A stretch of DNA of 64,000 bases, taken from contig NZ_JAJCRR010000002.1 in assembly GCF_020564355.1 (NCBI RefSeq), forward strand, positions 1 to 64,000. The letters run 5' to 3'. The DNA comes from Lachnospira pectinoschiza (lineage in GTDB: Bacteria > Bacillota > Clostridia > Lachnospirales > Lachnospiraceae). Shown here piece by piece: positions 36,372-45,286 of the stretch; position 1 is the stretch's first letter; each line of letters begins with the position of its first letter. The position numbers were made by a program, and so were the translations under genes. The notes beneath the pieces are model-generated. The model was not told the origin of the DNA. It saw only the letters and a list, made by a program, of their open reading frames with translations, and did not search any database.

Positions 36372-37043
36372 ATGGGAGAAATTTTACGGGCAGAAAATAT
36401 TTCAAAGACCTATCAGGCGGGGCGTGTTGTCGTAAAGGCACTAAACCGGTGCAGTTTTTCGGTAGAGCGTGGAGAATTTGTGGCGGTTGTCGGAAGAAGC
36501 GGTTCAGGAAAGTCTACCTTGCTTCGGATACTGGCGAGTTTTGATAAACCGGATGAAGGAAAGGTTTATGTGGAAGGTGAAGAAATTTCGGGGCTGAAGG
36601 GGAAAAAGCTGGCACAGTTCCGGCAGGAAAAAATCGGGTTTATTTATCAGGACTACAGTCTTTTTCCGGAATATACGGCATATGAAAATGTGCTGCTTCC
36701 GCTAAAGATTGCACACCGGGCGGTGGATAAGGAGCAGCTGGAGCGGCTCTTTGAAGAACTGGGAATTACGGACTGCAGGGAGCGGTATCCCGATGAAATG
36801 TCCGGCGGACAAAAACAGCGTGTGGCAATTGCAAGGGCGCTGGTTACAAGACCGGCGGTGCTTCTTGCCGATGAACCGACAGGAAATTTAGATGCAGAAA
36901 ATGCAGAAAGCGTGGCGGCGATTTTATCAAGAGCGTCTATGCGGTACGGACAGACGATTGTCATGGTTACGCATGACAGGCAGATGGCAGATTATGCCGA
37001 CAGAATACTTTCTATGGAAAATATTGTGGCGTGCATGAAATGA
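36372..37043 (+). CDS. ABC transporter ATP-binding protein (Bce/Lol type)
   Basis: 223-aa ATPase of the MacB/LolD/BceA group. Walker A is GRSGSGKST, Q-loop FIYQDYSL, signature MSGGQKQRVAIARAL, Walker B VLLADEPTGNLD, and H-loop VTHDR. It works with the two-domain permease three genes upstream. Placing the ATPase last, after the two-component genes, is an uncommon gene order. The ribosome binding site is AAGAGGAA. Confidence 0.92.
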   Translation: MGEILRAENISKTYQAGRVVVKALNRCSFSVERGEFVAVVGRSGSGKSTLLRILASFDKPDEGKVYVEGEEISGLKGKKLAQFRQEKIGFIYQDYSLFPEYTAYENVLLPLKIAHRAVDKEQLERLFEELGITDCRERYPDEMSGGQKQRVAIARALVTRPAVLLADEPTGNLDAENAESVAAILSRASMRYGQTIVMVTHDRQMADYADRILSMENIVACMK

Positions 37044-37072
37044 TTGCATTTGACGGTATGGGTGTGTATAAT
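37044..37072 (+). promoter_or_regulatory. Promoter of the papain-family peptidase gene
   Basis: TTGCAT (37044-37049), 17-nt spacer, perfect TATAAT (37067-37072). About 115 nt of AT-rich leader follow. Confidence 0.6.
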
Positions 37073-37193
37073 GAAAATATACAGCAAAATATAGTAAATA
37101 ATGGATATGCTATAAATGCATAGGCAATTGTTAAGAATCATTTGTAGATTTTTTACTTTGCGGAAGAAAACAAGGATGTAAGGAGGACAAGCG

Positions 37194-40100
37194 ATGAGAG
37201 GTCATATGAAAAAATGTATCAGAAAAGCCGCCGCTGCGGTATTAAGTGCAGCACTTCTGGTTACATCGGAAAGTCCCGCATTTGCGCAAAACATACAGCA
37301 GACCGCGGCACCGGCAGATGTAATAACAGAGCAAAGCAGGCTGGAAGACGGCATTGCACAGACAGGTTATATTTCGGACAGCTTTTCTGAAAAAAGGCAG
37401 GAAGTACAAAAAGAGGATACAGAAGGACTGTTAAAATCAGCAGCAGAACAATTACCGGGACAATACCGGACGCAGCAGCTGCCGGCGGTCAGAAATCAGG
37501 GAGGTTATGGAACATGCTGGGCATTTTCAACGATTGCATGCATGGAAATCAATCTGATGAAAAAAGGTTACGGGGAAACGGATTTGTCGGAATTGCAACT
37601 GATTTATTTTGCAACGCATTCTGTGAAGGATAAGCTGGGCGGACTGACAGGTGATGATTACGTGTATACGGATACAGATATAAATTATCTGATGCGTGGC
37701 GGAAATTATGAGATGGCGGTTAATACGCTGTCAGACTGGCTTTCAGCGGCACGTGAGGAAAGCGCACCGTATGAAACGGCAGCCGATGTACTGGATACAG
37801 GACTTTCGGATGAACTTGCTTATGCAGATGTGGCGCATTTACAGAATTATAGAAGTTATAATTTGCAGAATATGGAAGATGTAAAACAGGCTGTGATGGA
37901 TTATGGTGCAGTCGGAATCAGTTATTATGCATATACATATTCAGGGTTTGCCAGCAATCAGTATTATAATGCAGATACAGCCGGATATTATTGTTATGAC
38001 GAACAGACAACCAACCATGCAGTCACTGTTGTAGGCTGGGATGATGATTATCCGGCACAGAATTTCCCGACAGCACCGGAGGGAAATGGAGCATGGATAG
38101 TCCGTAACAGCTGGGGAAGTGATTTTGGCGAGGACGGATATTTTTATATTTCATATTATGATCAAAGTCTTTCCGGTTCAGCAGTGGCATTTGAAGCAGA
38201 ACCTGCGGATAATTATGATAATAATTATCAATATGACGGAAGTGCATTTGCAATGATGACAGGAAAGCAGCAGTTTAAGGCGGCAAATGTATTTACCGCA
38301 AAAGCCAATGAGAATGGCACAGAGCAGATTGCGGCAGCATCTTTTGAGGTTATGGCAAAACAGATGGATTATACCGTCAGTATTTACACCGGTCTTACAG
38401 ATGTGGACAATCCTGAAAGCGGCGAGTTAAAAGCACAAAAAAGCGGCTCTTTTTCAAGCGGCGACAAGGATAATCTTTTAAAGACGGTTGCGTTTGACGA
38501 ACCGGTAACAGTAAATCAGGGAGAGATATTTTCAGTAGTAGCAGCATTTGCCGGTTCGGGCGGTCAGTCAGTTATGCTTTATTATGACTGTGCCAGAACA
38601 TTAAACGGAATTCAGGCCAATTGTGCTGCACAGCCGCATCAGAGTTATATTTATCTGAATGAATATTATGGCTGGAGCGACTATGGAAATACTAATAATA
38701 CAAACTTCAGAATTAAGGCATTTACAAATAACGTTGCAGAACCGGACACAGCAGTAACGGCGGTGAAGTTAAATAAGCATGCATTGGAACTGAACTGGCA
38801 GCAGAGTGAGCAGCTTACGGCAGAGGTGCTGCCTGAAAATGCTGCCAATAAAAATGTAATTTGGACATCTTCGGACAGTGGTGTGGCAGAAGTGTCACAG
38901 GAAGGTGTGGTTACAGCCAAAGGTGCCGGAAGTGCGGTGATTACAGTTGAAACAGAAGACGGAAAAATGCAGGACAGCTGTACGGTTACAGTAAAGAAAC
39001 CGATTACAGATATAAAGATTACAGGAACAGGAGAACTTAAAGCCGGAGATAAAGCGGCATTATCGGTTGTCATTCTTCCGCAGGATACAACAGATGATAC
39101 AACTGTTGTGTGGATAAGCTCGGATACCAATATTGCAGCAGTTGATCAAAACGGTCTTGTCACGGCACTTTCAAAAGGAACGGTTACAATTACCGCAAAA
39201 GCAGGAACACATACGGCAGAGCATACACTTGTAATAACGCAGGCAGCGCCAAAGCCGACGGAAAGTACAACGGAAGCTACAACAGAAGTGACAAAGCCGA
39301 CGCAGAAGCCAACGGAAAGTACGACGGAAGCCACGACAGAAGCGCCAAAGCCGACACAAAAGCCAACGGAAAGTACAACGGAAGCTACGACAGAAGCGCC
39401 AAAACCGACACCAAAGCCAACGGAAAGTACGACGGAAGCTACGACAGAAGCGCCAAAGCCGACACAAAAGCCGACGGAAGCCACAACAGAAGCAACAAAA
39501 CCAACAGAAAGTACGACAGAGGTGACAAAGCCATCTGAACAGCCGACGGAAACGCCAACGCAGAAACCGGACACAGAACCGACAAAGCCTGACACAGAGG
39601 AAAAAGTTGTCTATGAAATGCGTCAGGATGCAGAGGGTGTATGGCACTATTATGCAAATGATGTGATTGCTGCAGACTATTGCGGCATGGCATGCAATGA
39701 GTACGGATGGTGGTACATTCAGAATGGTGATGTTAATTTTACATACACAGGTATGGCGTGTAACGAATACGGCTGGTGGTATTTTAATAACGGGCAGCTG
39801 GATCTGACATTTTACGGACTTGCGAATAATGAATATGGAACATGGTTCTATACAAACGGACAGTTAAACTTCGGATTTACGGGAATGCTGATACCGGATG
39901 ACAGATGGCTCTATGTCTGGAATGGACAGGTGCTGACAGATTATACGGGAATGGCAGTGAATGAATACGGTTGGTGGTATTTTAAAGACGGACAGCTGGA
40001 TTTTAGTTATACGGGTATGGCATGCAATGAGTATGGCTGGTGGTATTTTAATAACGGGCAGCTGAATCTGACATTTAACGGACTTGCGGATAATGAATAT

Positions 40101-40469
40101 GGAACATGGTTCTATACAAACGGACAGTTAAACTTCGGATTTACGGGAATGCTGATACCGGATGACAGATGGCTCTATGTCCGGAATGGGCAGGTGCTGA
40201 CAGATTATACGGGAATGGCAGTGAATGATTACGGCTGGTGGTACTTTAAAGATGGCGCAATTGATTTTGTATATACAGGAATGGCAGTAAACGAGTATGG
40301 CTGGTGGTATTTTAACAATGGTGTAATTGATTTTGCATACACCGGAATTGGCAGCAACGAGTACGGTCAGTGGTACTTTAACAGAGGAACGATTGATTTT
40401 GGTTATAGCGGTACATTTTTTGCAGATGGACGGCAGTACACCATAAGAAACGGACTTGTAATATCATAA
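37194..40469 (+). CDS. Secreted papain-family (C1) peptidase with Ig-like and wall-binding repeats
   Basis: 1091-aa extracellular cysteine peptidase. Signal peptide (to about 31), a propeptide-like stretch, then the C1 domain (about 90-330) with Gln102, catalytic Cys108 (YGTCWAFS), His275 (TTNHAVTVVGW) and Asn305 (VRNSWG). A lectin-like beta domain (about 345-510) and two bacterial Ig-like (Big_2) domains (about 518-600 and 602-680) follow, then a Thr/Pro/Lys/Glu stalk of 18-residue repeats (about 685-800). The end consists of twelve 22-residue aromatic wall-binding repeats closely related to those of the amidase at 18217. Start ATG 37194 lies after AAGGAGGACAAGCG. It would act at the cell surface on proteins or peptides; the substrate is unknown. 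Confidence 0.9.
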   Translation: MRGHMKKCIRKAAAAVLSAALLVTSESPAFAQNIQQTAAPADVITEQSRLEDGIAQTGYISDSFSEKRQEVQKEDTEGLLKSAAEQLPGQYRTQQLPAVRNQGGYGTCWAFSTIACMEINLMKKGYGETDLSELQLIYFATHSVKDKLGGLTGDDYVYTDTDINYLMRGGNYEMAVNTLSDWLSAAREESAPYETAADVLDTGLSDELAYADVAHLQNYRSYNLQNMEDVKQAVMDYGAVGISYYAYTYSGFASNQYYNADTAGYYCYDEQTTNHAVTVVGWDDDYPAQNFPTAPEGNGAWIVRNSWGSDFGEDGYFYISYYDQSLSGSAVAFEAEPADNYDNNYQYDGSAFAMMTGKQQFKAANVFTAKANENGTEQIAAASFEVMAKQMDYTVSIYTGLTDVDNPESGELKAQKSGSFSSGDKDNLLKTVAFDEPVTVNQGEIFSVVAAFAGSGGQSVMLYYDCARTLNGIQANCAAQPHQSYIYLNEYYGWSDYGNTNNTNFRIKAFTNNVAEPDTAVTAVKLNKHALELNWQQSEQLTAEVLPENAANKNVIWTSSDSGVAEVSQEGVVTAKGAGSAVITVETEDGKMQDSCTVTVKKPITDIKITGTGELKAGDKAALSVVILPQDTTDDTTVVWISSDTNIAAVDQNGLVTALSKGTVTITAKAGTHTAEHTLVITQAAPKPTESTTEATTEVTKPTQKPTESTTEATTEAPKPTQKPTESTTEATTEAPKPTPKPTESTTEATTEAPKPTQKPTEATTEATKPTESTTEVTKPSEQPTETPTQKPDTEPTKPDTEEKVVYEMRQDAEGVWHYYANDVIAADYCGMACNEYGWWYIQNGDVNFTYTGMACNEYGWWYFNNGQLDLTFYGLANNEYGTWFYTNGQLNFGFTGMLIPDDRWLYVWNGQVLTDYTGMAVNEYGWWYFKDGQLDFSYTGMACNEYGWWYFNNGQLNLTFNGLADNEYGTWFYTNGQLNFGFTGMLIPDDRWLYVRNGQVLTDYTGMAVNDYGWWYFKDGAIDFVYTGMAVNEYGWWYFNNGVIDFAYTGIGSNEYGQWYFNRGTIDFGYSGTFFADGRQYTIRNGLVIS
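39252..39520 (+). repeat. 54-bp tandem repeats encoding the Thr/Pro-rich stalk
   Basis: Four to five units of 54 bp encoding PTESTTEATTEAPKPTQK-type 18-mers. The units are almost identical at the DNA level, so the stalk length probably varies between strains. Confidence 0.8.
39666..40440 (+). repeat. Wall-binding repeat array with a duplicated four-repeat block
   Basis: Twelve 66-bp units. Units 2-5 and 6-9 form two copies of a 264-bp block, nearly identical in DNA: both contain the unusual pair FTGMLIPDDRWLYV and YGTWFYTNGQLNFG. Confidence 0.8.
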
Positions 40470-40474
40470 AGCTA

Positions 40475-40522
40475 AAAGGGCGGGTGAAAAAGCTTTCGTT
40501 TTTCACCCGCCCTTTCCTGTGC
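40475..40522. terminator. Bidirectional terminator between the peptidase gene and asnB
   Basis: Perfect 17-bp stem AAAGGGCGGGTGAAAAA (40475-40491) / TTTTTCACCCGCCCTTT (40499-40515), with A and T runs on the two sides. Confidence 0.88.
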
Positions 40523-40538
40523 GTCTTGCAGCGCACGT

Positions 40539-42380
40539 TTATGCGGCCTGCTTTGTATCTCCGAAGAAGTCTTCATACCATACAAGGAACATATAAACTG
40601 TCCAAATCTTTCTTGAATTGTCAGCTTTGCCCTCCTTATGTTCATCAAGATACTGCATTAAAACATCGGTATTAAAATACTTGTTGGCAGCTTCACTGTG
40701 GAACGCTTTTTTAATTACGTTATAATACTTTTCATCACGCAGCCAGATACGGATTGGTACCGGGAAGCCAAGTTTTTTCTTTTCTGCGACCATATCCGGC
40801 AGATAGCGGTGCGCAGCCATACGCATTGCATATTTTGTATTCTGCTTATTGACTTTATACTTTGTCGGGATATGTCGTGCAACATCAAAAACTTCCCTGT
40901 CAAGGAATGGAACACGGACCTCTAAGGAGTGTGCCATACTCATCTTGTCGGCTTTTAATAAAATATCGCCAATCAGCCAGAAGTTAATATCAATGTACTG
41001 CATTTTTGTGACATCATCCTGATTTTTAACCTTATCGTAAAACGGTTTTGTCAGCTCCGTATGATTGTACTTTCCGGTTGGATTTTTTAAAACGCGGCTG
41101 CGTTCCTTTTCGTTAAACATAAACGCATTTCCGATAAAACGTTCTTCCACCGGTTTGCTTGCACGAATCAGGAAATTCTTTCCCTTAAAACGGAACGGCA
41201 GTGCAGAAGCACAGGAAGCCAGTCCTTTTCGTAAAACATAAGGAAGTTTCTGGAAGCCTGCAAGGTCATGCGGTTCTCTGTAAATATTATAGCCGCCGAA
41301 AAATTCATCGGCACCTTCGCCGGAGAGTGCAACCTTTACGTGCTTAGAAGCCGTCTGGCTTACAAAGTAGAGGGCAATCGCAGCCGGGTCTGCCAAAGGC
41401 TCGTCCATATGGTACTGGATTTTTGGAATCGCAGCCCAGTATTCTTCACTGGAAACCAGCTTGGAATAATTGTCAATTTTAATTTTTTCGGAAAGTGCCT
41501 TTGCGTAGTCAATTTCATTATATTTTTCATAGTCAAAGCCAACCGTGAAAGTCTTATCCCCGTTAAAAATTGCGGCAACATAGCTGGAATCCACACCGCT
41601 TGAAAGGAAAGAGCCGACCTCAACATCACTGATTTTGTGGTGTTCCACGGAATCGTGCATTGCACTGTCGATACGCTCAACCCAGTCATCTAAAGAAACG
41701 GACTCATCTGCTTCAAAAACAGGTTCCCAGTAACGCTTAATGTTTAACTCACCGTTATGGAATGTTAAGCAGTGGGACGGCATCAGCTTATAAATGCCCT
41801 TGAAAAATGTTTCTTCCAGTACGGAATACTGGAAAGTCAGGTAATTTTCCAGTGCAGTTTCATTGACTGCTTTTTTGTAGCCCGGATATTCCAGAATACT
41901 TTTAATTTCAGAAGCATACACCAGATTTCCGTCAACAACGGCATAGTAAAACGGCTTAATGCCAAAGAAATCCCTTGCCGCAAAAATCGTTTCCTTTTCA
42001 CTGTCCCAGATTACAAAGGCAAACATACCTCTTAACTTGGAAAGCATATCTTCGCCGTATTCTTCATAAGCGTGAATCAATACTTCTGTATCGGAATTAT
42101 TGGCAAAGGTATGTCCCTTTTCGATTAAATCTTTTCTTAAATCCTGATGGTTGTAAATTTCGCCATTAAATGTAATGACAATTTTTCTATCTTCATTATA
42201 CATCGGCTGGCTGCCGTTATCGAGGTCGATAATAGAAAGACGTCGAAAGCCCATATATGCTTTCCCGTCAATATGCTGTCCGGCACTGTCCGGACCGCGG
42301 TGAATAATTTTATTCATCATATTTGTGAGAACTTCTTCACCGTTTTCAAGATACCCGGTGAACCCTGCAAATCCACACAT
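40539..42380 (-). CDS. asnB: Asparagine synthase (glutamine-hydrolysing)
   Basis: 613-aa enzyme that makes asparagine from aspartate, glutamine and ATP. Cys2 (MCGFAGFTG) becomes the N-terminal nucleophile after Met removal. The glutaminase domain spans about 2-190 (HRGPDSAG, LSIIDL, FNGEIYN). The ATP-pyrophosphatase domain follows with SSGVDSSY and SGEGADEFFGGYNIY, then the C-terminal region DKMSMAHSLEVRVPFLDREV. Start at 42380: GGAGG is seven bases upstream and the required Cys2 directly follows. Upstream in-frame Met codons (MNM, or an extension through the repeats) would block Cys2. The leader is a 56-bp tandem repeat. Confidence 0.94.
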   Translation of the reverse strand: MCGFAGFTGYLENGEEVLTNMMNKIIHRGPDSAGQHIDGKAYMGFRRLSIIDLDNGSQPMYNEDRKIVITFNGEIYNHQDLRKDLIEKGHTFANNSDTEVLIHAYEEYGEDMLSKLRGMFAFVIWDSEKETIFAARDFFGIKPFYYAVVDGNLVYASEIKSILEYPGYKKAVNETALENYLTFQYSVLEETFFKGIYKLMPSHCLTFHNGELNIKRYWEPVFEADESVSLDDWVERIDSAMHDSVEHHKISDVEVGSFLSSGVDSSYVAAIFNGDKTFTVGFDYEKYNEIDYAKALSEKIKIDNYSKLVSSEEYWAAIPKIQYHMDEPLADPAAIALYFVSQTASKHVKVALSGEGADEFFGGYNIYREPHDLAGFQKLPYVLRKGLASCASALPFRFKGKNFLIRASKPVEERFIGNAFMFNEKERSRVLKNPTGKYNHTELTKPFYDKVKNQDDVTKMQYIDINFWLIGDILLKADKMSMAHSLEVRVPFLDREVFDVARHIPTKYKVNKQNTKYAMRMAAHRYLPDMVAEKKKLGFPVPIRIWLRDEKYYNVIKKAFHSEAANKYFNTDVLMQYLDEHKEGKADNSRKIWTVYMFLVWYEDFFGDTKQAA

Positions 42381-42387
42381 ATTCATT

Positions 42388-42512
42388 CCTCCTTGTTTTG
42401 CGAAGCAAAATGCGACTGCCCTAAGCAGGAGCAGAGGAATTTGCCTCCTTGTTTTGCGAAGCAAAATGCGACTGCCCTAAGCAGGAGCAGAGGAATTTGC
42501 CTCCTTGTTTTG
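42388..42512 (-). repeat. 56-bp tandem direct repeat (2.2 copies) in the asnB leader
   Basis: Copies start at 42388, 42444 and 42500 (the last is partial). In the asnB sense each carries AAGGAGG followed by AATTCCTC, which can pair with it, plus hairpins TTTTGC-GAA-GCAAAA and CTGC/GCAG. The copy next to the gene supplies its ribosome binding site. Confidence 0.85.
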
Positions 42513-42676
42513 CTGCGAAGTTAAAATACACGTTAAAGATTATAACAAACAAATTTGCCGATTACAATTAATAATAAAAGTTTTTCCGCCGGAATGTGAT
42601 TTATACGGTAAAATTATTGAAAATGCAGCCATAGAATCACTACGAAGGACAAATGGATATGACAGCAGAACAAGGG
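42513..42676. other. Intergenic sequence between asnB and icd
   Basis: AT-rich. It presumably holds the asnB promoter on the minus strand, but I cannot place a convincing one. No gene is seen. Confidence 0.4.
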
Positions 42677-42705
42677 TTTACAAAATATAGAAAATACATT
42701 ATAAT
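42677..42705 (+). promoter_or_regulatory. Promoter of icd
   Basis: TTTACA (42677-42682), 17-nt spacer, perfect TATAAT (42700-42705). Confidence 0.7.
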
Positions 42706-42749
42706 AAAATGAAAATTTGAATAAATATAGACAGAGAGGAAAAATGCGC

Positions 42750-43958
42750 ATGGAAAAGATAAAGATGACAACACCGTTAGTAGAGATGGACGGAGATGAA
42801 ATGACAAGAGTTCTGTGGCAGTTAATCAAAGATGAACTGCTGACTCCTTTTGTAGATTTGAATACAGAATACTACGATTTAGGTCTGGTTCACAGAAACG
42901 AAACCAACGACCAGGTAACAATCGATTCTGCTGAAGCAACTAAGAAATACGGTGTTGCAGTCAAGTGTGCAACCATTACACCGAATGCAGCACGTGTTAA
43001 AGAATATGACTTAAAAGAAATGTATAAAAGTCCGAATGGAACAATCCGTGCACTGCTTGATGGAACTGTTTTCCGTGCGCCGATTATCGTAAAAGGCATT
43101 GAGCCATATGTAAAGACATGGAAGAAGCCGATTACCATTGCAAGACATGCTTACGGTGATGTATACAAGGCCAGTGAAATGAAAGTACCGGGTGCCGGAA
43201 AAGCAGAACTGGTATTTACGGCAGAAGACGGTACACAGACCAAAGAACTGATTCATGAATTTAAGGGTGCCGGTGTATTACAGGGCATGCACAACTTAAA
43301 CGGTTCTATTGAAAGCTTTGCAAGAAGCTGCTTTAACTTTGCACTGGAAACAAAGCAGGATTTATGGTTTGCGACAAAGGATACCATTTCCAAGAAATAT
43401 GACCATACTTTTAAGGATATTTTCCAGGAAGTTTACGATAACGACTATAAAGCTAAATTTGAAGAAGCAGGTATTACGTATTTCTATACACTGATTGATG
43501 ATGCAGTAGCCCGTGTTATCCGTTCAGAAGGCGGCTATATCTGGGCATGCAAGAACTATGACGGCGATGTTATGAGTGATATGGTAGCAACAGCGTTCGG
43601 TTCACTTTCCATGATGACATCCGTACTCGTATCACCAAACGGATATTACGAATATGAAGCTGCACACGGAACAGTTCAGAGACATTACTACAAGCACTTA
43701 AAGGGTGAAGAAACTTCAACCAACCCGATTGCAACCATTTTTGCATGGACAGGTGCGTTAAGAAAACGCGGTGAACTTGATAACATTCCGGAATTGTGTG
43801 CATTTGCGGATAAGCTGGAAAAAGCCTGCATTAAAACCGTTGAAAACGGTGAAATGACAAAAGACCTTGCACTGATTACAACACTGGACAATGCAAAGAC
43901 ATTAAATACACAGGATTTCATCAAAGCAGTCAGAAAGACATTAGAAGGACTTCTTTAA
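42750..43958 (+). CDS. icd: NADP-dependent isocitrate dehydrogenase
   Basis: 402-aa dimeric isocitrate dehydrogenase of the eukaryote-like (type II) group, converting isocitrate to 2-oxoglutarate and supplying NADPH. Recognisable stretches are [16 protein letters not shown] at the N-terminus, the substrate-binding [20 protein letters not shown] (S and N contacts, several Arg), the catalytic Tyr/Lys region, metal-binding Asp in [30 protein letters not shown], and [31 protein letters not shown] near the cofactor site. ATG 42750 is nine bases after GAGAGGA; ATG 42744 is only three bases away from it. No aconitase or citrate synthase is adjacent. Confidence 0.95.
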   Translation: MEKIKMTTPLVEMDGDEMTRVLWQLIKDELLTPFVDLNTEYYDLGLVHRNETNDQVTIDSAEATKKYGVAVKCATITPNAARVKEYDLKEMYKSPNGTIRALLDGTVFRAPIIVKGIEPYVKTWKKPITIARHAYGDVYKASEMKVPGAGKAELVFTAEDGTQTKELIHEFKGAGVLQGMHNLNGSIESFARSCFNFALETKQDLWFATKDTISKKYDHTFKDIFQEVYDNDYKAKFEEAGITYFYTLIDDAVARVIRSEGGYIWACKNYDGDVMSDMVATAFGSLSMMTSVLVSPNGYYEYEAAHGTVQRHYYKHLKGEETSTNPIATIFAWTGALRKRGELDNIPELCAFADKLEKACIKTVENGEMTKDLALITTLDNAKTLNTQDFIKAVRKTLEGLL

Positions 43959-43979
43959 GATGAACGGAGGCAGATCAGA

Positions 43980-44576
43980 GTGAAATTTAAGTTTGAAATA
44001 AAAGATTTATTCAAGCTTCCAAATATCCTTTGCTACCTTAGAATACTGATGGTGCCGCTGTTTCTGCACGTTTATTTTACGGCAGAAACACCGCACGACT
44101 ATTATCTTGCAACATTGATAGTGCTGGCATCGGGAATTACCGATTTTTTAGACGGGCAGATTGCAAGAAGATGTAATATGATAACGGATCTGGGAAAGGT
44201 CATTGACCCGGTTGCGGATAAGCTGATGCAGCTTGCGATGCTTGTGGCGTTGATGTTCCGCGTTCCGTACATGTATCTTCTGGTCATTTATCTGGTTGTG
44301 AAAGAAGTGGTTTCGACCGTATTTGCTTATATCAGCTGGAGGACGGTGCATCGCAGGCTCAATGGTGCAAAGTGGTATGGGAAAGTGTGTACAGCCCTGC
44401 TGTATGCAGTTATGCTCATTATGGTAGCCTTCCCACAGCTTTCAGACGGGTATCAGAAAATGCTTCTGCTGGTATGTGCAGGAGCGATGACGCTTTCTTT
44501 TGTAATGTATCTTCGCATTTACATTACAATGTTTATTGACGGCAGAACCGGTAAGAATGATAAGGTCATTTATTAA
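43980..44576 (+). CDS. CDP-alcohol phosphatidyltransferase (PgsA-like, GTG start)
   Basis: 198-aa membrane enzyme of phospholipid synthesis. The family motif D-x2-D-G-x2-A-R-x8-G-x3-D-x3-D is seen as DFLDGQIARR...GKVIDPVADK (about residues 57-82). About five hydrophobic helices. It most likely makes phosphatidylglycerol phosphate from CDP-diacylglycerol, though cardiolipin or other CDP-alcohol products cannot be excluded. The start is GTG at 43980 with ACGGAGG nine bases upstream. It begins only 21 nt after icd and is probably co-transcribed. Confidence 0.88.
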   Translation: MKFKFEIKDLFKLPNILCYLRILMVPLFLHVYFTAETPHDYYLATLIVLASGITDFLDGQIARRCNMITDLGKVIDPVADKLMQLAMLVALMFRVPYMYLLVIYLVVKEVVSTVFAYISWRTVHRRLNGAKWYGKVCTALLYAVMLIMVAFPQLSDGYQKMLLLVCAGAMTLSFVMYLRIYITMFIDGRTGKNDKVIY

Positions 44577-44608
44577 ATCAAGAAAGGTTATGGGAACAGA
44601 ATAAGGTT

Positions 44609-45187
44609 ATGATAGGCTATACTTTTCATGGCATGAATATGAGCCAGCTGGCATTGTGGTTTTTTATCTACAGCTTCTGCGGCTGGGCAATGGAATGTGT
44701 TGTAATCCGCATCCAGCTGGGCAGATGGGAAAACAGAGGATTTGCAAAGCTTCCGTTTTGTGTCATTTACGGCTTTGGTGTGTTTATTGCATATCATTTA
44801 TTCCAGCCGATTGAACACAATTATGTGGCACTGTATATCTGGGGTTGCATTGCCGCCACGATTTTTGAATATCTGACAGCACAGGTGATGCTCCGGCTGT
44901 TTGATGAAGTGTGGTGGGATTATACACATAAAAAGATTAATTATAAAGGAATTCTATGCCTTCAGAGTACACTGGGCTGGGGATTTCTTGCGTTGTTTAT
45001 CTTTGGGATTTTCAACCGGCTGGTAGAAAATCTGGTATTTGCACTGGACGAAAGATTTGTCTGCTTTTTCGGGGCAGTGCTTACAATATCCTATCTCATT
45101 GATTTTACGATACATTTTATACAGAATATCCAGAACAGTGAGAGTTTTAAAAATATGGATATTTTATCCAGAATTATAAGACATTAA
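44609..45187 (+). CDS. Putative ABC-transporter type IV membrane protein (CmpB-like)
   Basis: 192-aa integral membrane protein with about five helices. The N-terminal FFIYSFCGWAMECVVIRI and GRWENRGFAKLPFCVIYGFG stretches are typical of the small CmpB-like family annotated as putative ABC transporter permease. There is no ATPase partner nearby, so the transporter label is weak. Start ATG 44609 has only a short AAGG close upstream; an internal ATG at 44633 is possible. Confidence 0.75.
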   Translation: MIGYTFHGMNMSQLALWFFIYSFCGWAMECVVIRIQLGRWENRGFAKLPFCVIYGFGVFIAYHLFQPIEHNYVALYIWGCIAATIFEYLTAQVMLRLFDEVWWDYTHKKINYKGILCLQSTLGWGFLALFIFGIFNRLVENLVFALDERFVCFFGAVLTISYLIDFTIHFIQNIQNSESFKNMDILSRIIRH

Positions 45188-45286
45188 GGAAAATACCGCC
45201 CATAGGGCGTTGGGTAGAGCGCAGTTGCCATATCGGTAAAGGCGCTTTTGCCATTTTTGAAACAAAAGTAACGGAGATTGTAGAAA

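Noticed and set aside
39146-39647. Long minus-strand ORFs rich in Ser/Val/Gly or Cys/Arg/Phe
   Set aside because: They are antisense readings of the repetitive Thr/Pro stalk of the peptidase and have no ribosome binding site.
42381-42464. N-terminal extension of AsnB through the tandem repeat
   Set aside because: The enzyme needs Cys2 at its N-terminus, and the start at 42380 has a properly spaced GGAGG.
42388-42512. CRISPR-like array
   Set aside because: The units are contiguous direct repeats without unique spacers, and no cas genes are near. The same applies to the 118-bp repeats at 59461-59712.
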